Below, one piece after another: positions 52,691-61,084 of a stretch of 64,000 nt of DNA. The notes beneath the pieces were generated by a model. It was not told the DNA's origin. It made no database searches and was given only the letters and a program-made list of their open reading frames with translations. The translations under genes and the position numbers were made by a program. The DNA lies in the NCBI RefSeq assembly GCF_002101775.1, contig NZ_LQPI01000072.1, positions 62,001 through 126,000 of the forward strand, given 5' to 3'. This stretch comes from Mycolicibacter nonchromogenicus. Its GTDB lineage: Bacteria > Actinomycetota > Actinomycetes > Mycobacteriales > Mycobacteriaceae. Position 1 is the stretch's first letter. The number at the start of each line of letters is the position of its first letter.

Positions 52691-54366
52691 CGCAGATCAT
52701 CTTCTTCCGCACGCACCGCCCACTGCGCGAACCGTTCGCCAGGGTTGCGCTGCTTGATGAAGTTGCGCACCACCCGCTCGATGTAGTCGCCCAGGTCGTC
52801 GCTGTAAACCTTGTGCTGGCGCAGCTTGCGCCCGAATCCGCTGTCGGCGCCCAGGCTGCCGCCGAGGTGCACCTGGAAGCCGGGGACCGAATTGCCGTTG
52901 CCGTCGTCGATCATCTGGCCCTTGAAGCCGATGTCGGCCACCTGGATGCGGGCACACGAGTTCGGGCATCCGTTGATGTTGACCGTGATCGGCACGTCCA
53001 GCACGGCGTTGAGGTCGTCGAGTCGCTGTTCGAGTTCGGGGACCAGGCTCTGGGCCCGCACCCGGGTCTCAACGAACGAGAGCTTGCAGAACTCCAGGCC
53101 GGTGCAGGCCATCAGGTTGCGCCGCCACGGCGACGGGTTGGCCGGCAGTCCCAGGGCATCCAGCTCCGCGACCAGGTCGTCGACCTTCTCGTCGGGAACG
53201 TCGAGGATGACCAGCTTCTGGTACGGCGTGAACCGGGCCCGGTCGGAACCGACCTGCTCCATCAATTCCGCAACCTTGAGCAGCGTGGCGCCGTTCACCC
53301 GGCCGGAGATCGGGGCCACCCCGATCGCGTTGAGGCCATTGCGCGTCTTCTGCACCCCGACGTGGTCGACGGTCGCGGTGTGCTGCGGCGTGGGCGGCCC
53401 GTCGATCAGCGGGCGCTTGAGGTAGTCGGTCTCGAGGACTTCGCGGAACTTCTCGACTCCCCAGTCCTTGACCAGGAACTTCAGCCGCGCCTTGGAACGC
53501 AGCCGGCGGTAGCCGTAGTCACGGAACAGGCTGGTGACGCCCTCCCAGACATCGGGCACCTCGTCCAGCGGCACCCACGCGCCCAGGCGCTGAGCCAGCA
53601 TCGGGTTGGTGGACAGGCCGCCGCCGACCCACAGGTCGAAACCGGGCCCATGCTCGGGGTGGTTGACGCCGATGAACGAGATGTCGTTGATCTCGTGGGC
53701 GACATCCGGCAGGCCCGAGACCGCGGTCTTGAACTTGCGCGGCAGGTTGGCGAACTCCGGGTTGCCGATGTAACGGCGGACGATCTCGTCGAGCGCGGGC
53801 GTGGCGTCGAGCACCTCGTCGAGCGATTCACCGGCCAGCGGCGACCCGAGCAGGCCACGCGGACAGTCGCCGCAGGCCTCGATGGTCTGCAGTCCGACCG
53901 CGTCCAGCCGGTCCCAGATCTCCGGGACCTTCTCGATCTCGATCCAGTGGTACTGCAGGTTGTTGCGGTCGGAGATGTCCGCGGTGTTGCGGGCGTAGTC
54001 GACCGAGATCTGGCCCAGCGTCCGCATCGCGGCGGCCGACAGCGCCTTGCCGTCGCAACGCACCCGAAGCATGAAGTACTTGGCCTCGAGCAGGTCGGCG
54101 TTCTCGTCGCCGGTGAAGGTGCCGTCATAGCCCTGCTCACGCTGGGTGTAGAGGCCCATCCAGCGGAAGCGCCCCCGCAGGTCGTCCTTGGTGATGGAGT
54201 CGAACCCCTGCTTGGAGTACACATCGATGATCCGGGCCTGTACGTTCAGCGCCGGGTCTTCCTGCTTGAACTGCTCGTTGTGGTTGACCGGTTCGGTCTC
54301 GCCGAGCGCCCACTGGGCCTCACTGCGCTTGGGCCGGCTCGGTGGAGCAGTCGGAGTGGCGGTCAT
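52687..54366 (-). CDS. sirA: Ferredoxin-dependent sulfite reductase SirA
   Basis: A 559-residue siroheme enzyme that reduces sulfite to sulfide with six electrons from ferredoxin. Iron-sulfur/siroheme cysteines are in TGLEFCKLSF and NGCPNSCAR; ACGDCPRGLLGS in the first half belongs to the homologous parachute region. ATG 54366 is preceded by AAGGAG. First gene of the sirA-cysH-che1 operon; preceded by a cysteine-rich leader ORF. It matches Rv2391, first annotated nirA. Confidence 0.96.
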   Translation of the reverse strand: MTATPTAPPSRPKRSEAQWALGETEPVNHNEQFKQEDPALNVQARIIDVYSKQGFDSITKDDLRGRFRWMGLYTQREQGYDGTFTGDENADLLEAKYFMLRVRCDGKALSAAAMRTLGQISVDYARNTADISDRNNLQYHWIEIEKVPEIWDRLDAVGLQTIEACGDCPRGLLGSPLAGESLDEVLDATPALDEIVRRYIGNPEFANLPRKFKTAVSGLPDVAHEINDISFIGVNHPEHGPGFDLWVGGGLSTNPMLAQRLGAWVPLDEVPDVWEGVTSLFRDYGYRRLRSKARLKFLVKDWGVEKFREVLETDYLKRPLIDGPPTPQHTATVDHVGVQKTRNGLNAIGVAPISGRVNGATLLKVAELMEQVGSDRARFTPYQKLVILDVPDEKVDDLVAELDALGLPANPSPWRRNLMACTGLEFCKLSFVETRVRAQSLVPELEQRLDDLNAVLDVPITVNINGCPNSCARIQVADIGFKGQMIDDGNGNSVPGFQVHLGGSLGADSGFGRKLRQHKVYSDDLGDYIERVVRNFIKQRNPGERFAQWAVRAEEDDLR

Positions 54367-54480
54367 CGATTCTCCTTAAAAGGGGAGCCGGCGGGATCGA
54401 GCGCGGTCTGCCGGCAACTGTCTCCGGCGGCGCAGATCCGACGGCCAGCTGGCAAAAACAGGTGGGGCGGTTCTACGACA
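54367..54480 (-). promoter_or_regulatory. Attenuator region between leader peptide and sirA
   Basis: A 114-base spacer on the minus strand. CTCC at 54384-54387 can pair with the GGAG of the Shine-Dalgarno at 54372-54375 (eight-base loop), a simple way to hide the sirA ribosome binding site. Other short stems lie upstream. The details of switching are inference. Confidence 0.45.
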
Positions 54481-54576
54481 TCAAGGCAGACAGCGACAGC
54501 TGCATACACGCTTGAGATCGATATGCCGCCGAGCCACCAAGGCAACCCCGGACGAGGTGCAGTAGGCGGCGGTCAC
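54481..54576 (-). CDS. Leaderless cysteine-rich leader peptide of the sirA operon
   Basis: A 31-residue leader ORF starting (M)TAAYCTSSG and ending VCSCRCLP, with three Cys codons in the last seven. GTG 54576 lies eight bases after the -10 CATAAT (54584-54589, minus strand), the same spacing as in the subI leader. The Cys cluster just before the stop is the mark of the mycobacterial polycysteine attenuators. It would sense Cys-tRNA charging and control sirA-cysH-che1. Confidence 0.78.
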   Translation of the reverse strand: MTAAYCTSSGVALVARRHIDLKRVCSCRCLP

Positions 54577-54583
54577 ACGGGCG

Positions 54584-54589
54584 ATTATG
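54584..54589 (-). promoter_or_regulatory. -10 element of the sirA operon leader
   Basis: CATAAT on the minus strand, eight bases before the leader GTG. The 5' end of the message therefore probably coincides with the leader start codon. Confidence 0.6.
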
Positions 54590-54768
54590 CCATGGATGCC
54601 AAAAATCTTCCTTACCGGCGCAAAGTTGTGATCGTCGTGAGCAAAACTCATTTGGGGCCCGATGCTGAGGCGGTGGGGCGGGGAGCGGGTCGGAACGGTT
54701 CGGGGGTGAGGAAACTCCGGGGCCGGGCCACCGCAGCGGGACAGCCGATCGGAAGGCGGGTGGGACAG

Positions 54769-55308
54769 GTGAGTGTCGACTTCGGATGGGAACCGGCGTG
54801 GGATCCACCGCCGGCCGCCGACCCGCCGTCGCGTACGAGCGGCCGGGCTCAGCTGCGCCGCTGGCTGGCCGTGGCGACATTGGCGGCCACCGTCGGGTGC
54901 GGCGGATGGCTGGCCGTCCAGCATTACCAAACTCACCTCGCCGGTGAACAGGCATTGGCGGCAGCCGAAGCATATGTGTTGCGGCTCAGCAGTTTCGACG
55001 CCGACAACATCGATCGCAACTTCGCCGACATCACCGATGGCTCGACCGGTCAGTTCCAGACCATGCACACCCGCTCCAGCGTGCGGTTGCGCCAGCAACT
55101 GATCGACAATCAGGCGACGGCGCGCGGCCACGTCGCCGAGGCAGTGCTGAAGTCCGCCGACCGCACCCACGCCGTCGTGGTGTTGTTGGTCGACCAGGCC
55201 GTGCGCAACGCCGACAACCCCGAACCCGTGCTCGACCACACCCGGATCCGGATGACCCTGGACAAGGTCGACGGTCGCTGGCTGGCCAGCAGGGTGGAGT
55301 TGGTATGA
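54769..55308 (+). CDS. Membrane-anchored protein (Rv2390c-like)
   Basis: A ~179-residue protein with a Pro-rich cytosolic N-terminus (WEPAWDPPPAADPP), one helix (residues ~32-52) and an external domain resembling the Mce-associated/NTF2-like pattern (YVLRLSSFDADNIDRNFADI). GTG 54769 is preferred; in-frame starts reach back to ATG 54592, but the added residues are not coding-like. It overlaps rpfD by four bases, so the two are probably made together, as in M. tuberculosis. Function unknown, perhaps related to the cell wall through RpfD. Confidence 0.72.
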   Translation: MSVDFGWEPAWDPPPAADPPSRTSGRAQLRRWLAVATLAATVGCGGWLAVQHYQTHLAGEQALAAAEAYVLRLSSFDADNIDRNFADITDGSTGQFQTMHTRSSVRLRQQLIDNQATARGHVAEAVLKSADRTHAVVVLLVDQAVRNADNPEPVLDHTRIRMTLDKVDGRWLASRVELV

Positions 55309-55694
55309 GGAAGTTCACAGCGCTTGCGGCCGGTGTGCTGGTGGCAGGCGCGGCCGAATTGTCCGGTGCGGCCAGCGCCGACCCCATTGACTGGGAGGCC
55401 ATCGCGCTGTGCGAGTCCGGCGGGAACTGGTCGGCCGCCACCGGCGCCGGTTACGGCGGGCTGCAGATCAGTGCGGCGGATTGGGACGCCAACGGTGTGG
55501 GACTGCCCTCGCAGGCCACCCGGCAACAGCAGATCGTCGTCGCCAAGCGCATCATGGCCGCCCGGGGTCCCGGGGCATGGGCGGGATGTGTGTCGCGCGG
55601 AAGTACTGCGGCGGGCGCGCCGGTCGGCTCGCTGACCCACTATGTGACGACGCTCTACGCAGACACCCCTGGGACCGGCGCGCCGACCGACTGA
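55305..55694 (+). CDS. rpfD: Resuscitation-promoting factor RpfD
   Basis: A 129-residue secreted lytic transglycosylase-like protein. Signal peptide cleaved near ASA-DP (residue 26), then a single Rpf domain (IDWEAIALCESGGNW) with catalytic Glu37 and a disulfide between Cys36 and Cys95. Rpf proteins cut peptidoglycan and help dormant cells regrow. It matches Rv2389c in place and size. Confidence 0.93.
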   Translation: MRKFTALAAGVLVAGAAELSGAASADPIDWEAIALCESGGNWSAATGAGYGGLQISAADWDANGVGLPSQATRQQQIVVAKRIMAARGPGAWAGCVSRGSTAAGAPVGSLTHYVTTLYADTPGTGAPTD

Positions 55695-55735
55695 CTGACG
55701 GCACCGTCCCGCACTCCATGGGATGATCGGGCCCC

Positions 55736-56917
55736 ATGACACCGACCCCGACTGCCGTAGAGCTGCCCGAGGTGGCGACGGCCCGACGCGGCGACGATGG
55801 CCCGTTCGGGGTGTATGTGCACGTGCCGTTCTGTTTCTCGCGGTGCGGCTACTGCGACTTCAACACCTACACCCCGGCGGAGCTCGGCGGCGCGAACCCG
55901 GATGCCTGGGTGACGGCGTTGGACAAGGAGCTGGAACTGGCCGCTGCCCGGCTGGGCACGCCGGCTGTCGACACGGTGTTCGTCGGAGGCGGAACGCCGT
56001 CGCTGCTGGGCGGGGTCCGGTTGGCGCGCGTGCTCGATCGCGTCCGCGCACACTTCAGGCTGGCCGACGGCGCCGAGGTCACCACCGAGGCGAATCCGGA
56101 GTCGACGTCGCCGGAGTTCTTCGAGACGATTCTGGCCGCCGGCTACACCCGGGTGTCGTTGGGCATGCAATCGGTGTCGCCGTTTGTGTTGGCCACCCTG
56201 GACCGTATTCATTCGCCGGGTCGGCCGGTGGCGGCCGCACGGGAGGCCCGCGCCGCGGGGTTCGAGCACCTCAACATGGACCTGATCTACGGCACCCCCG
56301 GCGAGACCGATGACGACCTGCTGCGTTCGGTGGACGCCGCGCTCGAGGCCGGCGTTGATCACGTGTCGGCCTACAGCCTGATTGTGGAAGACGGCACCGC
56401 GCTGGCACGTCGGGTGCGAAGTGGAGAGCTGCCCGCCCCCGAGGGCGACGTGGCGGCGCACCGCTACGAGCTGGTCGACCGGCAGCTGCGGGCGGCCGGC
56501 ATGGACTGGTACGAGGTGTCCAACTGGAGCCGGCCCGGCGCGGCCTGCCGGCACAACCTGGGTTACTGGAACGGCGGCCGATGGTGGGGCGCGGGCCCGG
56601 GCGCGCACAGTTACGACGGCGCGCTGCGCTGGTGGAACGTCAAACACCCCAACACCTACGCGCAACTGCTGGAGCGCAACACGCTGCCGGTGGCCGGCTT
56701 CGAGGAGCTCTCCGACACCGACCGGCACACCGAGGATGTGATGCTGCGACTGCGGATGCGTGAGGGGCTGGCGCTGGCGGTTCTGGATGAGAGCGAGCGC
56801 GAGCGCGCCGCAACCGCGGTCCGCGACGGACTGCTGAACGACGACGGTCAGCGGCTGGTGCTGACCGACCGCGGTCGGCTCCTGGCCGATGCGGTGGTGC
56901 GTTCCCTGCTGGGCTAG
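55736..56917 (+). CDS. hemW: Radical SAM heme chaperone HemW
   Basis: A 393-residue radical SAM protein with the cluster motif CFSRCGYC (Cys33, Cys37, Cys40, that is CxxxCxxC) and GGGTPSLL. It was long annotated as oxygen-independent coproporphyrinogen oxidase HemN; HemW-type proteins lack the extra N-terminal residues HemN needs, and act as heme chaperones. The length and start here fit HemW. It matches Rv2388c; followed by mbtI. Confidence 0.9.
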   Translation: MTPTPTAVELPEVATARRGDDGPFGVYVHVPFCFSRCGYCDFNTYTPAELGGANPDAWVTALDKELELAAARLGTPAVDTVFVGGGTPSLLGGVRLARVLDRVRAHFRLADGAEVTTEANPESTSPEFFETILAAGYTRVSLGMQSVSPFVLATLDRIHSPGRPVAAAREARAAGFEHLNMDLIYGTPGETDDDLLRSVDAALEAGVDHVSAYSLIVEDGTALARRVRSGELPAPEGDVAAHRYELVDRQLRAAGMDWYEVSNWSRPGAACRHNLGYWNGGRWWGAGPGAHSYDGALRWWNVKHPNTYAQLLERNTLPVAGFEELSDTDRHTEDVMLRLRMREGLALAVLDESERERAATAVRDGLLNDDGQRLVLTDRGRLLADAVVRSLLG

Positions 56918-56986
56918 CGGGGGCCTCGACCAGCGGCGAAAGCCCTGCTCACCGACGGATCGGTGGGGTGGGGTGCGCATCTCGTG

Positions 56987-57005
56987 GTAGGTAAGGCTAC
57001 ATTTA
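56987..57005 (+). promoter_or_regulatory. IdeR-like iron box over the mbtI promoter
   Basis: GTAGGTAAGGCTACATTTA at 56987-57005 matches 13 of 19 positions of the IdeR consensus TTAGGTTAGGCTAACCTAA. It covers the -10 TACATT (56998-57003), which lies eight bases before GTG 57011. IdeR with iron would block this promoter, as known for mbt genes in M. tuberculosis. Confidence 0.65.
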
Positions 57006-57010
57006 CTAAC

Positions 57011-58357
57011 GTGTCCGAGGTCGGTGTCGAAACAGTCGTCAAAGCTGCGTCGTCGGTGCCGTTGCCGCCGGGCATCGAGCCGGCCGAGCTGGCGGCCGCG
57101 CTGGCCGCGGAACTGCCGGAACGCGACGGTCAGGACTACCTGCTCTATGAGCGGGCCGGAAGCTGGACCCTGGCCGCCGGGGTGCGTGCGGCCGTCGAAC
57201 TGGACAGCGACGAGCTGCGCACGGTGCGCGACGGGGTGGTACGTCGCGAACACTGGCGGGGTCGGCCCGCCGCGGTTCTCGGCGAGGCAGTGGACCGGTT
57301 GCTGCTCGAGGCGGCTGAGGTATTCGGCTGGGTGGCTTTCGAATTCGGCACCTACCGCTTCGGGCTGCAGGATCGGCTGGCGCCGGGGACCGCGCTGGCG
57401 CGAGTGTTCTGGCCGCAGACCCGCATCGTGATCACCGCTGAGCAGGTCGAGATGTTCGGCCCCACCGACCACGCGGTCGAGGTGGTGGAGCGGCTGTTGG
57501 CCGACGGGATTCCCGCGCTGGCCGAGCCGTCACCGATAGTGGTCGACGCCGACGGTGCCGACTACCGCGGCCGGGTGGCGAACGCGGTCGAGGAGATTCG
57601 CGCCGGCGGCTACCGCAAGGTGATCCTGTCCCGCTGCGTCGACGTGCCGTTCGCACTCGACTTCCCCTCGACCTACCGATTGGGCCGGCGGCACAACACT
57701 CCGGCGCGCTCATTCTTGTTGCGGCTGGGCGGGATCCGGGCGCTCGGGTACAGCCCGGAGCTGGTGGCTCAGGTGCGCGGCGATGGTGTGGTGGTCACCG
57801 AGCCCCTGGCCGGGACACGGGCACGTACCGGGAATCCCGCGATCGACGCAGCGGTGCGAGCCGAGCTGGAATCCGACGCCAAAGAGATCGTGGAGCACGC
57901 GATCTCGGTCCGCACCTCGGTGGACGAGGTCACTGAGATCGCCGAGCCCGCCACAACCGTCGTCGCCGACTTCATGACCGTTCGGGAGCGGGGGAGCGTT
58001 CAGCATCTGGGGTCGACGGTGCGGGGTCGCCTGGATCCTGCCCGCGATCGGATGGATGCTCTCGAAGCGCTGTTCCCGGCGGTGACCGCGTCGGGGATTC
58101 CCAAATCGGCGGGAATCGACGCCATCCTGCGGCTCGACGAGTGCCCACGCGGTCTGTACTCCGGTGCGGTGGTGACGTTCTCGGCCGACGGCGGCCTCGA
58201 TGCCGCGCTGACCCTGCGGGCCGCCTACGACGACGGTACGCGCTGCTGGTTGCGGGCCGGAGCGGGTGTCATTGCCGAGTCGCGGCCGGAGCGGGAATTC
58301 GAGGAGACCTGCGAGAAGCTGGCCACCCTGGCGCCGTATCTGATCGCCGACCGCTGA
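57011..58357 (+). CDS. mbtI: Salicylate synthase MbtI
   Basis: MbtI turns chorismate into isochorismate and then salicylate for mycobactin siderophores. The 448-residue protein belongs to the chorismate-utilising family with GYSPELVAQV, TEPLAGTRART and the C-terminal VTASGIPKSAG ... FEETCEKL. GTG 57011 fits both the promoter and the N-terminus of the M. tuberculosis enzyme (Rv2386c). It is followed not by mbtJ/mbtA but by a CsoR-family regulator, so it is separated from the rest of the mbt cluster, at least within this window. Confidence 0.95.
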   Translation: MSEVGVETVVKAASSVPLPPGIEPAELAAALAAELPERDGQDYLLYERAGSWTLAAGVRAAVELDSDELRTVRDGVVRREHWRGRPAAVLGEAVDRLLLEAAEVFGWVAFEFGTYRFGLQDRLAPGTALARVFWPQTRIVITAEQVEMFGPTDHAVEVVERLLADGIPALAEPSPIVVDADGADYRGRVANAVEEIRAGGYRKVILSRCVDVPFALDFPSTYRLGRRHNTPARSFLLRLGGIRALGYSPELVAQVRGDGVVVTEPLAGTRARTGNPAIDAAVRAELESDAKEIVEHAISVRTSVDEVTEIAEPATTVVADFMTVRERGSVQHLGSTVRGRLDPARDRMDALEALFPAVTASGIPKSAGIDAILRLDECPRGLYSGAVVTFSADGGLDAALTLRAAYDDGTRCWLRAGAGVIAESRPEREFEETCEKLATLAPYLIADR

Positions 58358-58381
58358 GACCGCCGCATCACACGCGGAGTG

Positions 58382-58401
58382 CTATACCCTAGAGGGTATA
58401 G
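58382..58401. promoter_or_regulatory. Operator of the CsoR-family regulator
   Basis: A perfect nine-base inverted repeat, CTATACCCT-AG-AGGGTATAG, 25 bases before the regulator start. A/T-rich flanks with a central run of C and G is the form of CsoR-family operators, so the protein probably represses its own gene. Confidence 0.75.
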
Positions 58402-58426
58402 AAGGCGGCTCGGGGAAGGACCTCAC

Positions 58427-58696
58427 GTGCTCGATGACGAAGACAGCGTCAAGTCGGTGTTGAACCGGCTGCGCCGGGCCCACGGCCAGCTCGCCGGAGT
58501 GATCGCGATGATCGAAGCCGGCCGCGACTGCAAGGACGTGGTGACCCAGCTTGCCGCGGTCTCGCGGGCGCTGGACCGGGCGGGCTTCAAAATCGTCGCG
58601 AGCGGGCTTCGCGAATGCCTGGCCGGTGAATCCGCCAGCGGCAGACCGCCGATCTCCGAAGAGGAGCTCGAGAAGCTGTTCCTCGCCCTGGCCTAG
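58427..58696 (+). CDS. CsoR/CstR-family transcriptional repressor
   Basis: An 89-residue all-helical repressor of the CsoR family (RLRRAHGQLAGVIAMIEAGRDC). The conserved cysteines are Cys35 and Cys64, 29 apart as in CsoR. The copper-binding His of CsoR (four residues before the second Cys) is replaced by Gly60. This pattern fits the CstR-type branch that senses sulfane sulfur through the two cysteines, or another non-copper sensor. No transporter, sulfur dioxygenase or metal gene is next to it. AAGGA supports GTG 58427. Similar to what I recall of Rv1766. Confidence 0.85.
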   Translation: MLDDEDSVKSVLNRLRRAHGQLAGVIAMIEAGRDCKDVVTQLAAVSRALDRAGFKIVASGLRECLAGESASGRPPISEEELEKLFLALA

Positions 58697-58720
58697 GGCG
58701 AGCCGGCGCGCGCCGAGCGG

Positions 58721-59617
58721 TCAGTGCAGTAGGGAGTCGGCGAGCAGGCCGCTGACCATCGACTCGATGGTCGATTCGATCGATGAGGCCAGGGTGGCGG
58801 TGACCGATGCCACGGCCTGGGTGCGCAGCCGCACCAGCATGCCGATCAGCTCAGCGATCTCGGTGTCGGCCGGCAGGGGCGCGCCGGGCTGGATCCGGGT
58901 CAGGACATGCTCGGCTCCGGCGCGCACCAGCATCTGGCTGATCGCATCGATGTGCGGCAGGGACTGCTCGTAGAGGTCGATGAGCTTGTCGATGGCGATC
59001 CCGTAGCCGCGGACCTCATTGAACGCATCGATGAGTTTGGGCCGGGTGATGGTGGCAACGGAGCCGGCCTCGTTGAGTCGGATCACCCCGAGCGCCACCA
59101 GTCGCCGCATCGCCGGCGGGTCGCCGATCCGGCGCTCGGCCTCCGCCCGTGGCATGGTCTCGGGCCGTTCGGTGGTCCAGCTGCCGGCGAGCGCGCTTTC
59201 CAATCCCAGGATGTCGCCGAGATCCTTGCCCTGCTCCCAGGCGCCGATCATCTCCTTGACGTGCGCGAGGGTGTAGCCGCGGTCGAGCATCGAGGTGATC
59301 AGCCGGAGCCGGGTCAGGTGGGTGTCGTTGTACAACGCGATCCGACCGACCCGCCGCGGCGGCGGCAGCAGATCCCGGTCCCGGTATACCCGCACGTTGC
59401 GGGAGGTAGTGCCGCCCAATCGGGCCAGCTCGTCGATCCGGTACTCCCGAGATGCCGTGCTGCCGCCCGGATGACGGACCACGATCTCGAAGAGCTGGGT
59501 GACCGCGGCCTCGATCACCTCGCGGGACTCGCGCCGCACCCGGCGGGGAACCCGCCGAAGGTTGGCCAGCACCCCGGCGATGGAGTCCGGCTTGGCGGGG
59601 CGATCCGCGGCGGTCAT
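58721..59617 (-). CDS. MerR-family transcriptional regulator
   Basis: A 298-residue regulator. The MerR helix-turn-helix lies at residues ~58-90 (YRIDELARLGGTTSRNVRVY), preceded by a ~55-residue extension. A long C-terminal helical domain has no Cys and so is not a classical metal site; it may bind an organic effector. It overlaps the monooxygenase gene by four bases and is the last gene of the SDR-ferritin-like-monooxygenase operon, which it probably controls. Confidence 0.85.
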   Translation of the reverse strand: MTAADRPAKPDSIAGVLANLRRVPRRVRRESREVIEAAVTQLFEIVVRHPGGSTASREYRIDELARLGGTTSRNVRVYRDRDLLPPPRRVGRIALYNDTHLTRLRLITSMLDRGYTLAHVKEMIGAWEQGKDLGDILGLESALAGSWTTERPETMPRAEAERRIGDPPAMRRLVALGVIRLNEAGSVATITRPKLIDAFNEVRGYGIAIDKLIDLYEQSLPHIDAISQMLVRAGAEHVLTRIQPGAPLPADTEIAELIGMLVRLRTQAVASVTATLASSIESTIESMVSGLLADSLLH

Positions 59618-61083
59618 GCCACTGCGTGGTAGTCGGCGAGACGGAAACTACGCATCTGCCGAAGGTACTGGGTCGCGAACCCCGGGTACATAGACGCGTT
59701 GAAGCCGTCCTCGGTCAGATACCAGCTGCGACAGCCCGACATCCAGGTTGTCTTGCGCAGTCGCTGTTGGATCTGCTCGTTGTGACGACGCTGCACGTCC
59801 GCACGTACGTCGAGGTAGCGCAGACTCCTGGTGCGGATCGCGTTGACGGCACGCACCACGTAGTCGATCTGTCCTTCGACGTACACCAGCAATGAGTTGT
59901 GGCCGGGACCGGAGTTGGGGCCGGTCATGAAGAACAGGTTCGGGTAGCCGTGGGTCTGAATGCTCTTGAAGGCCTGGGCGCCACCGCTCCAGTCCGTGGC
60001 CAGCGACCGGCCGCCCAGCCCGGTGACCGGGAACGGCGGGCCGGTCAGGTGCACGTCGTAGCCGGTCGCGAACACGATGGCGTCCAGCTGGTGTTCCACG
60101 CCGTCGCTGGTGCGGATGCCTGACGGGCTGAGCGTGGCGATCGGCCAGGAGATCAGCTTGCAGTTGTCGCGCTGCAGGGCGGGGTAGTAGTCGCTGGAGA
60201 CCAGCATGCGCTTGCAGCCGGGGGTGAAGTCCGGGGTGAGCTGACGGCGCAGCCACGGGTCTTTGACCGTTGCCCGCAGGTGCGCCTTGCCCAGCTGGGC
60301 CACCAGGCCGCTGAGCGGGGTGTTCCACACCAGCGCGGTGGCGCTGGCCTCATGTCCCCAGAACAGTGCTTGGCGAGCAAGCTGTTGGGCCGCCGGCACT
60401 TTGGCGAACAGGCCCTGCACTGCGGCGGGCATCGCCACGTCCAGACGGGGGATCACCCAGCCCGGAGTGCGTTGAAAGACTTTGACGAAACCGGCTCGGT
60501 CGACCAGCTCCGGGATGATCTGTACCGCGCTGGCTCCGGTGCCGACGACCGCGACCTTCTTACCGGTGAAGTCGTAGTCGGGGTCCCACCGGGCGCTGTG
60601 GATCTTGCGTCCGGTGTAGGAGTCCAGGCCGCGGATTGCAGGAAAGCTGGAGTCCGGCAAAGGGCCCGAGGCGAGCACCACGGTGCGGGCCCGAAATTTC
60701 GTGCGCCCGGCGGACACCGTCCACACGCCTTCGTCGTCATCGAACGTCAGCCTGGTGACCTCGGTGCGGAATCGAATGTGGCGGCGCAGGTCGAAGCGAT
60801 CCACCATTTCCTCGATGTGCGCACAGATCTCGCCGGCCGACGGATAGGCCCGCGACCAGTCCGGGTTGGCGACGAACGAGAACGAATACAGCAGCGACGG
60901 AATGTCGCATGTGGCACCCGGATAGCGGGTGTCGCGCCAGGTTCCCCCGACCCGATCGCTGCGCTCCAGGATGATGATCTCGCCCGTGTCTGCCAGGCCG
61001 GCCTCCGCCAGTTTGATCGCCGCACCGATCCCGCTGAAGCCGGCGCCCACGATCAGGGTCTGGTAGACGTGTGCGCGTGCCAT
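59614..61083 (-). CDS. Flavin-containing (Baeyer-Villiger type) monooxygenase
   Basis: A 489-residue class B flavoprotein monooxygenase. FAD motif VGAGFSGIG (residues 12-20), NADPH motif VVGTGASAV near residue 178, and the Baeyer-Villiger fingerprint form YTGRKIHSARW between them. ERSDRVGGTWRDTRYPG is typical. ATG 61083 gives the family start. It overlaps the MerR gene by four bases and follows the ferritin-like gene by one. The substrate is likely a hydrophobic ketone or a lipid, by family. Confidence 0.9.
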   Translation of the reverse strand: MARAHVYQTLIVGAGFSGIGAAIKLAEAGLADTGEIIILERSDRVGGTWRDTRYPGATCDIPSLLYSFSFVANPDWSRAYPSAGEICAHIEEMVDRFDLRRHIRFRTEVTRLTFDDDEGVWTVSAGRTKFRARTVVLASGPLPDSSFPAIRGLDSYTGRKIHSARWDPDYDFTGKKVAVVGTGASAVQIIPELVDRAGFVKVFQRTPGWVIPRLDVAMPAAVQGLFAKVPAAQQLARQALFWGHEASATALVWNTPLSGLVAQLGKAHLRATVKDPWLRRQLTPDFTPGCKRMLVSSDYYPALQRDNCKLISWPIATLSPSGIRTSDGVEHQLDAIVFATGYDVHLTGPPFPVTGLGGRSLATDWSGGAQAFKSIQTHGYPNLFFMTGPNSGPGHNSLLVYVEGQIDYVVRAVNAIRTRSLRYLDVRADVQRRHNEQIQQRLRKTTWMSGCRSWYLTEDGFNASMYPGFATQYLRQMRSFRLADYHAVA

Positions 61084-61084
61084 A

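Noticed and set aside
58427..58696. Calling the repressor CsoR (copper sensor)
   Set aside because: The essential copper-binding His is Gly60 and no copper exporter is adjacent.
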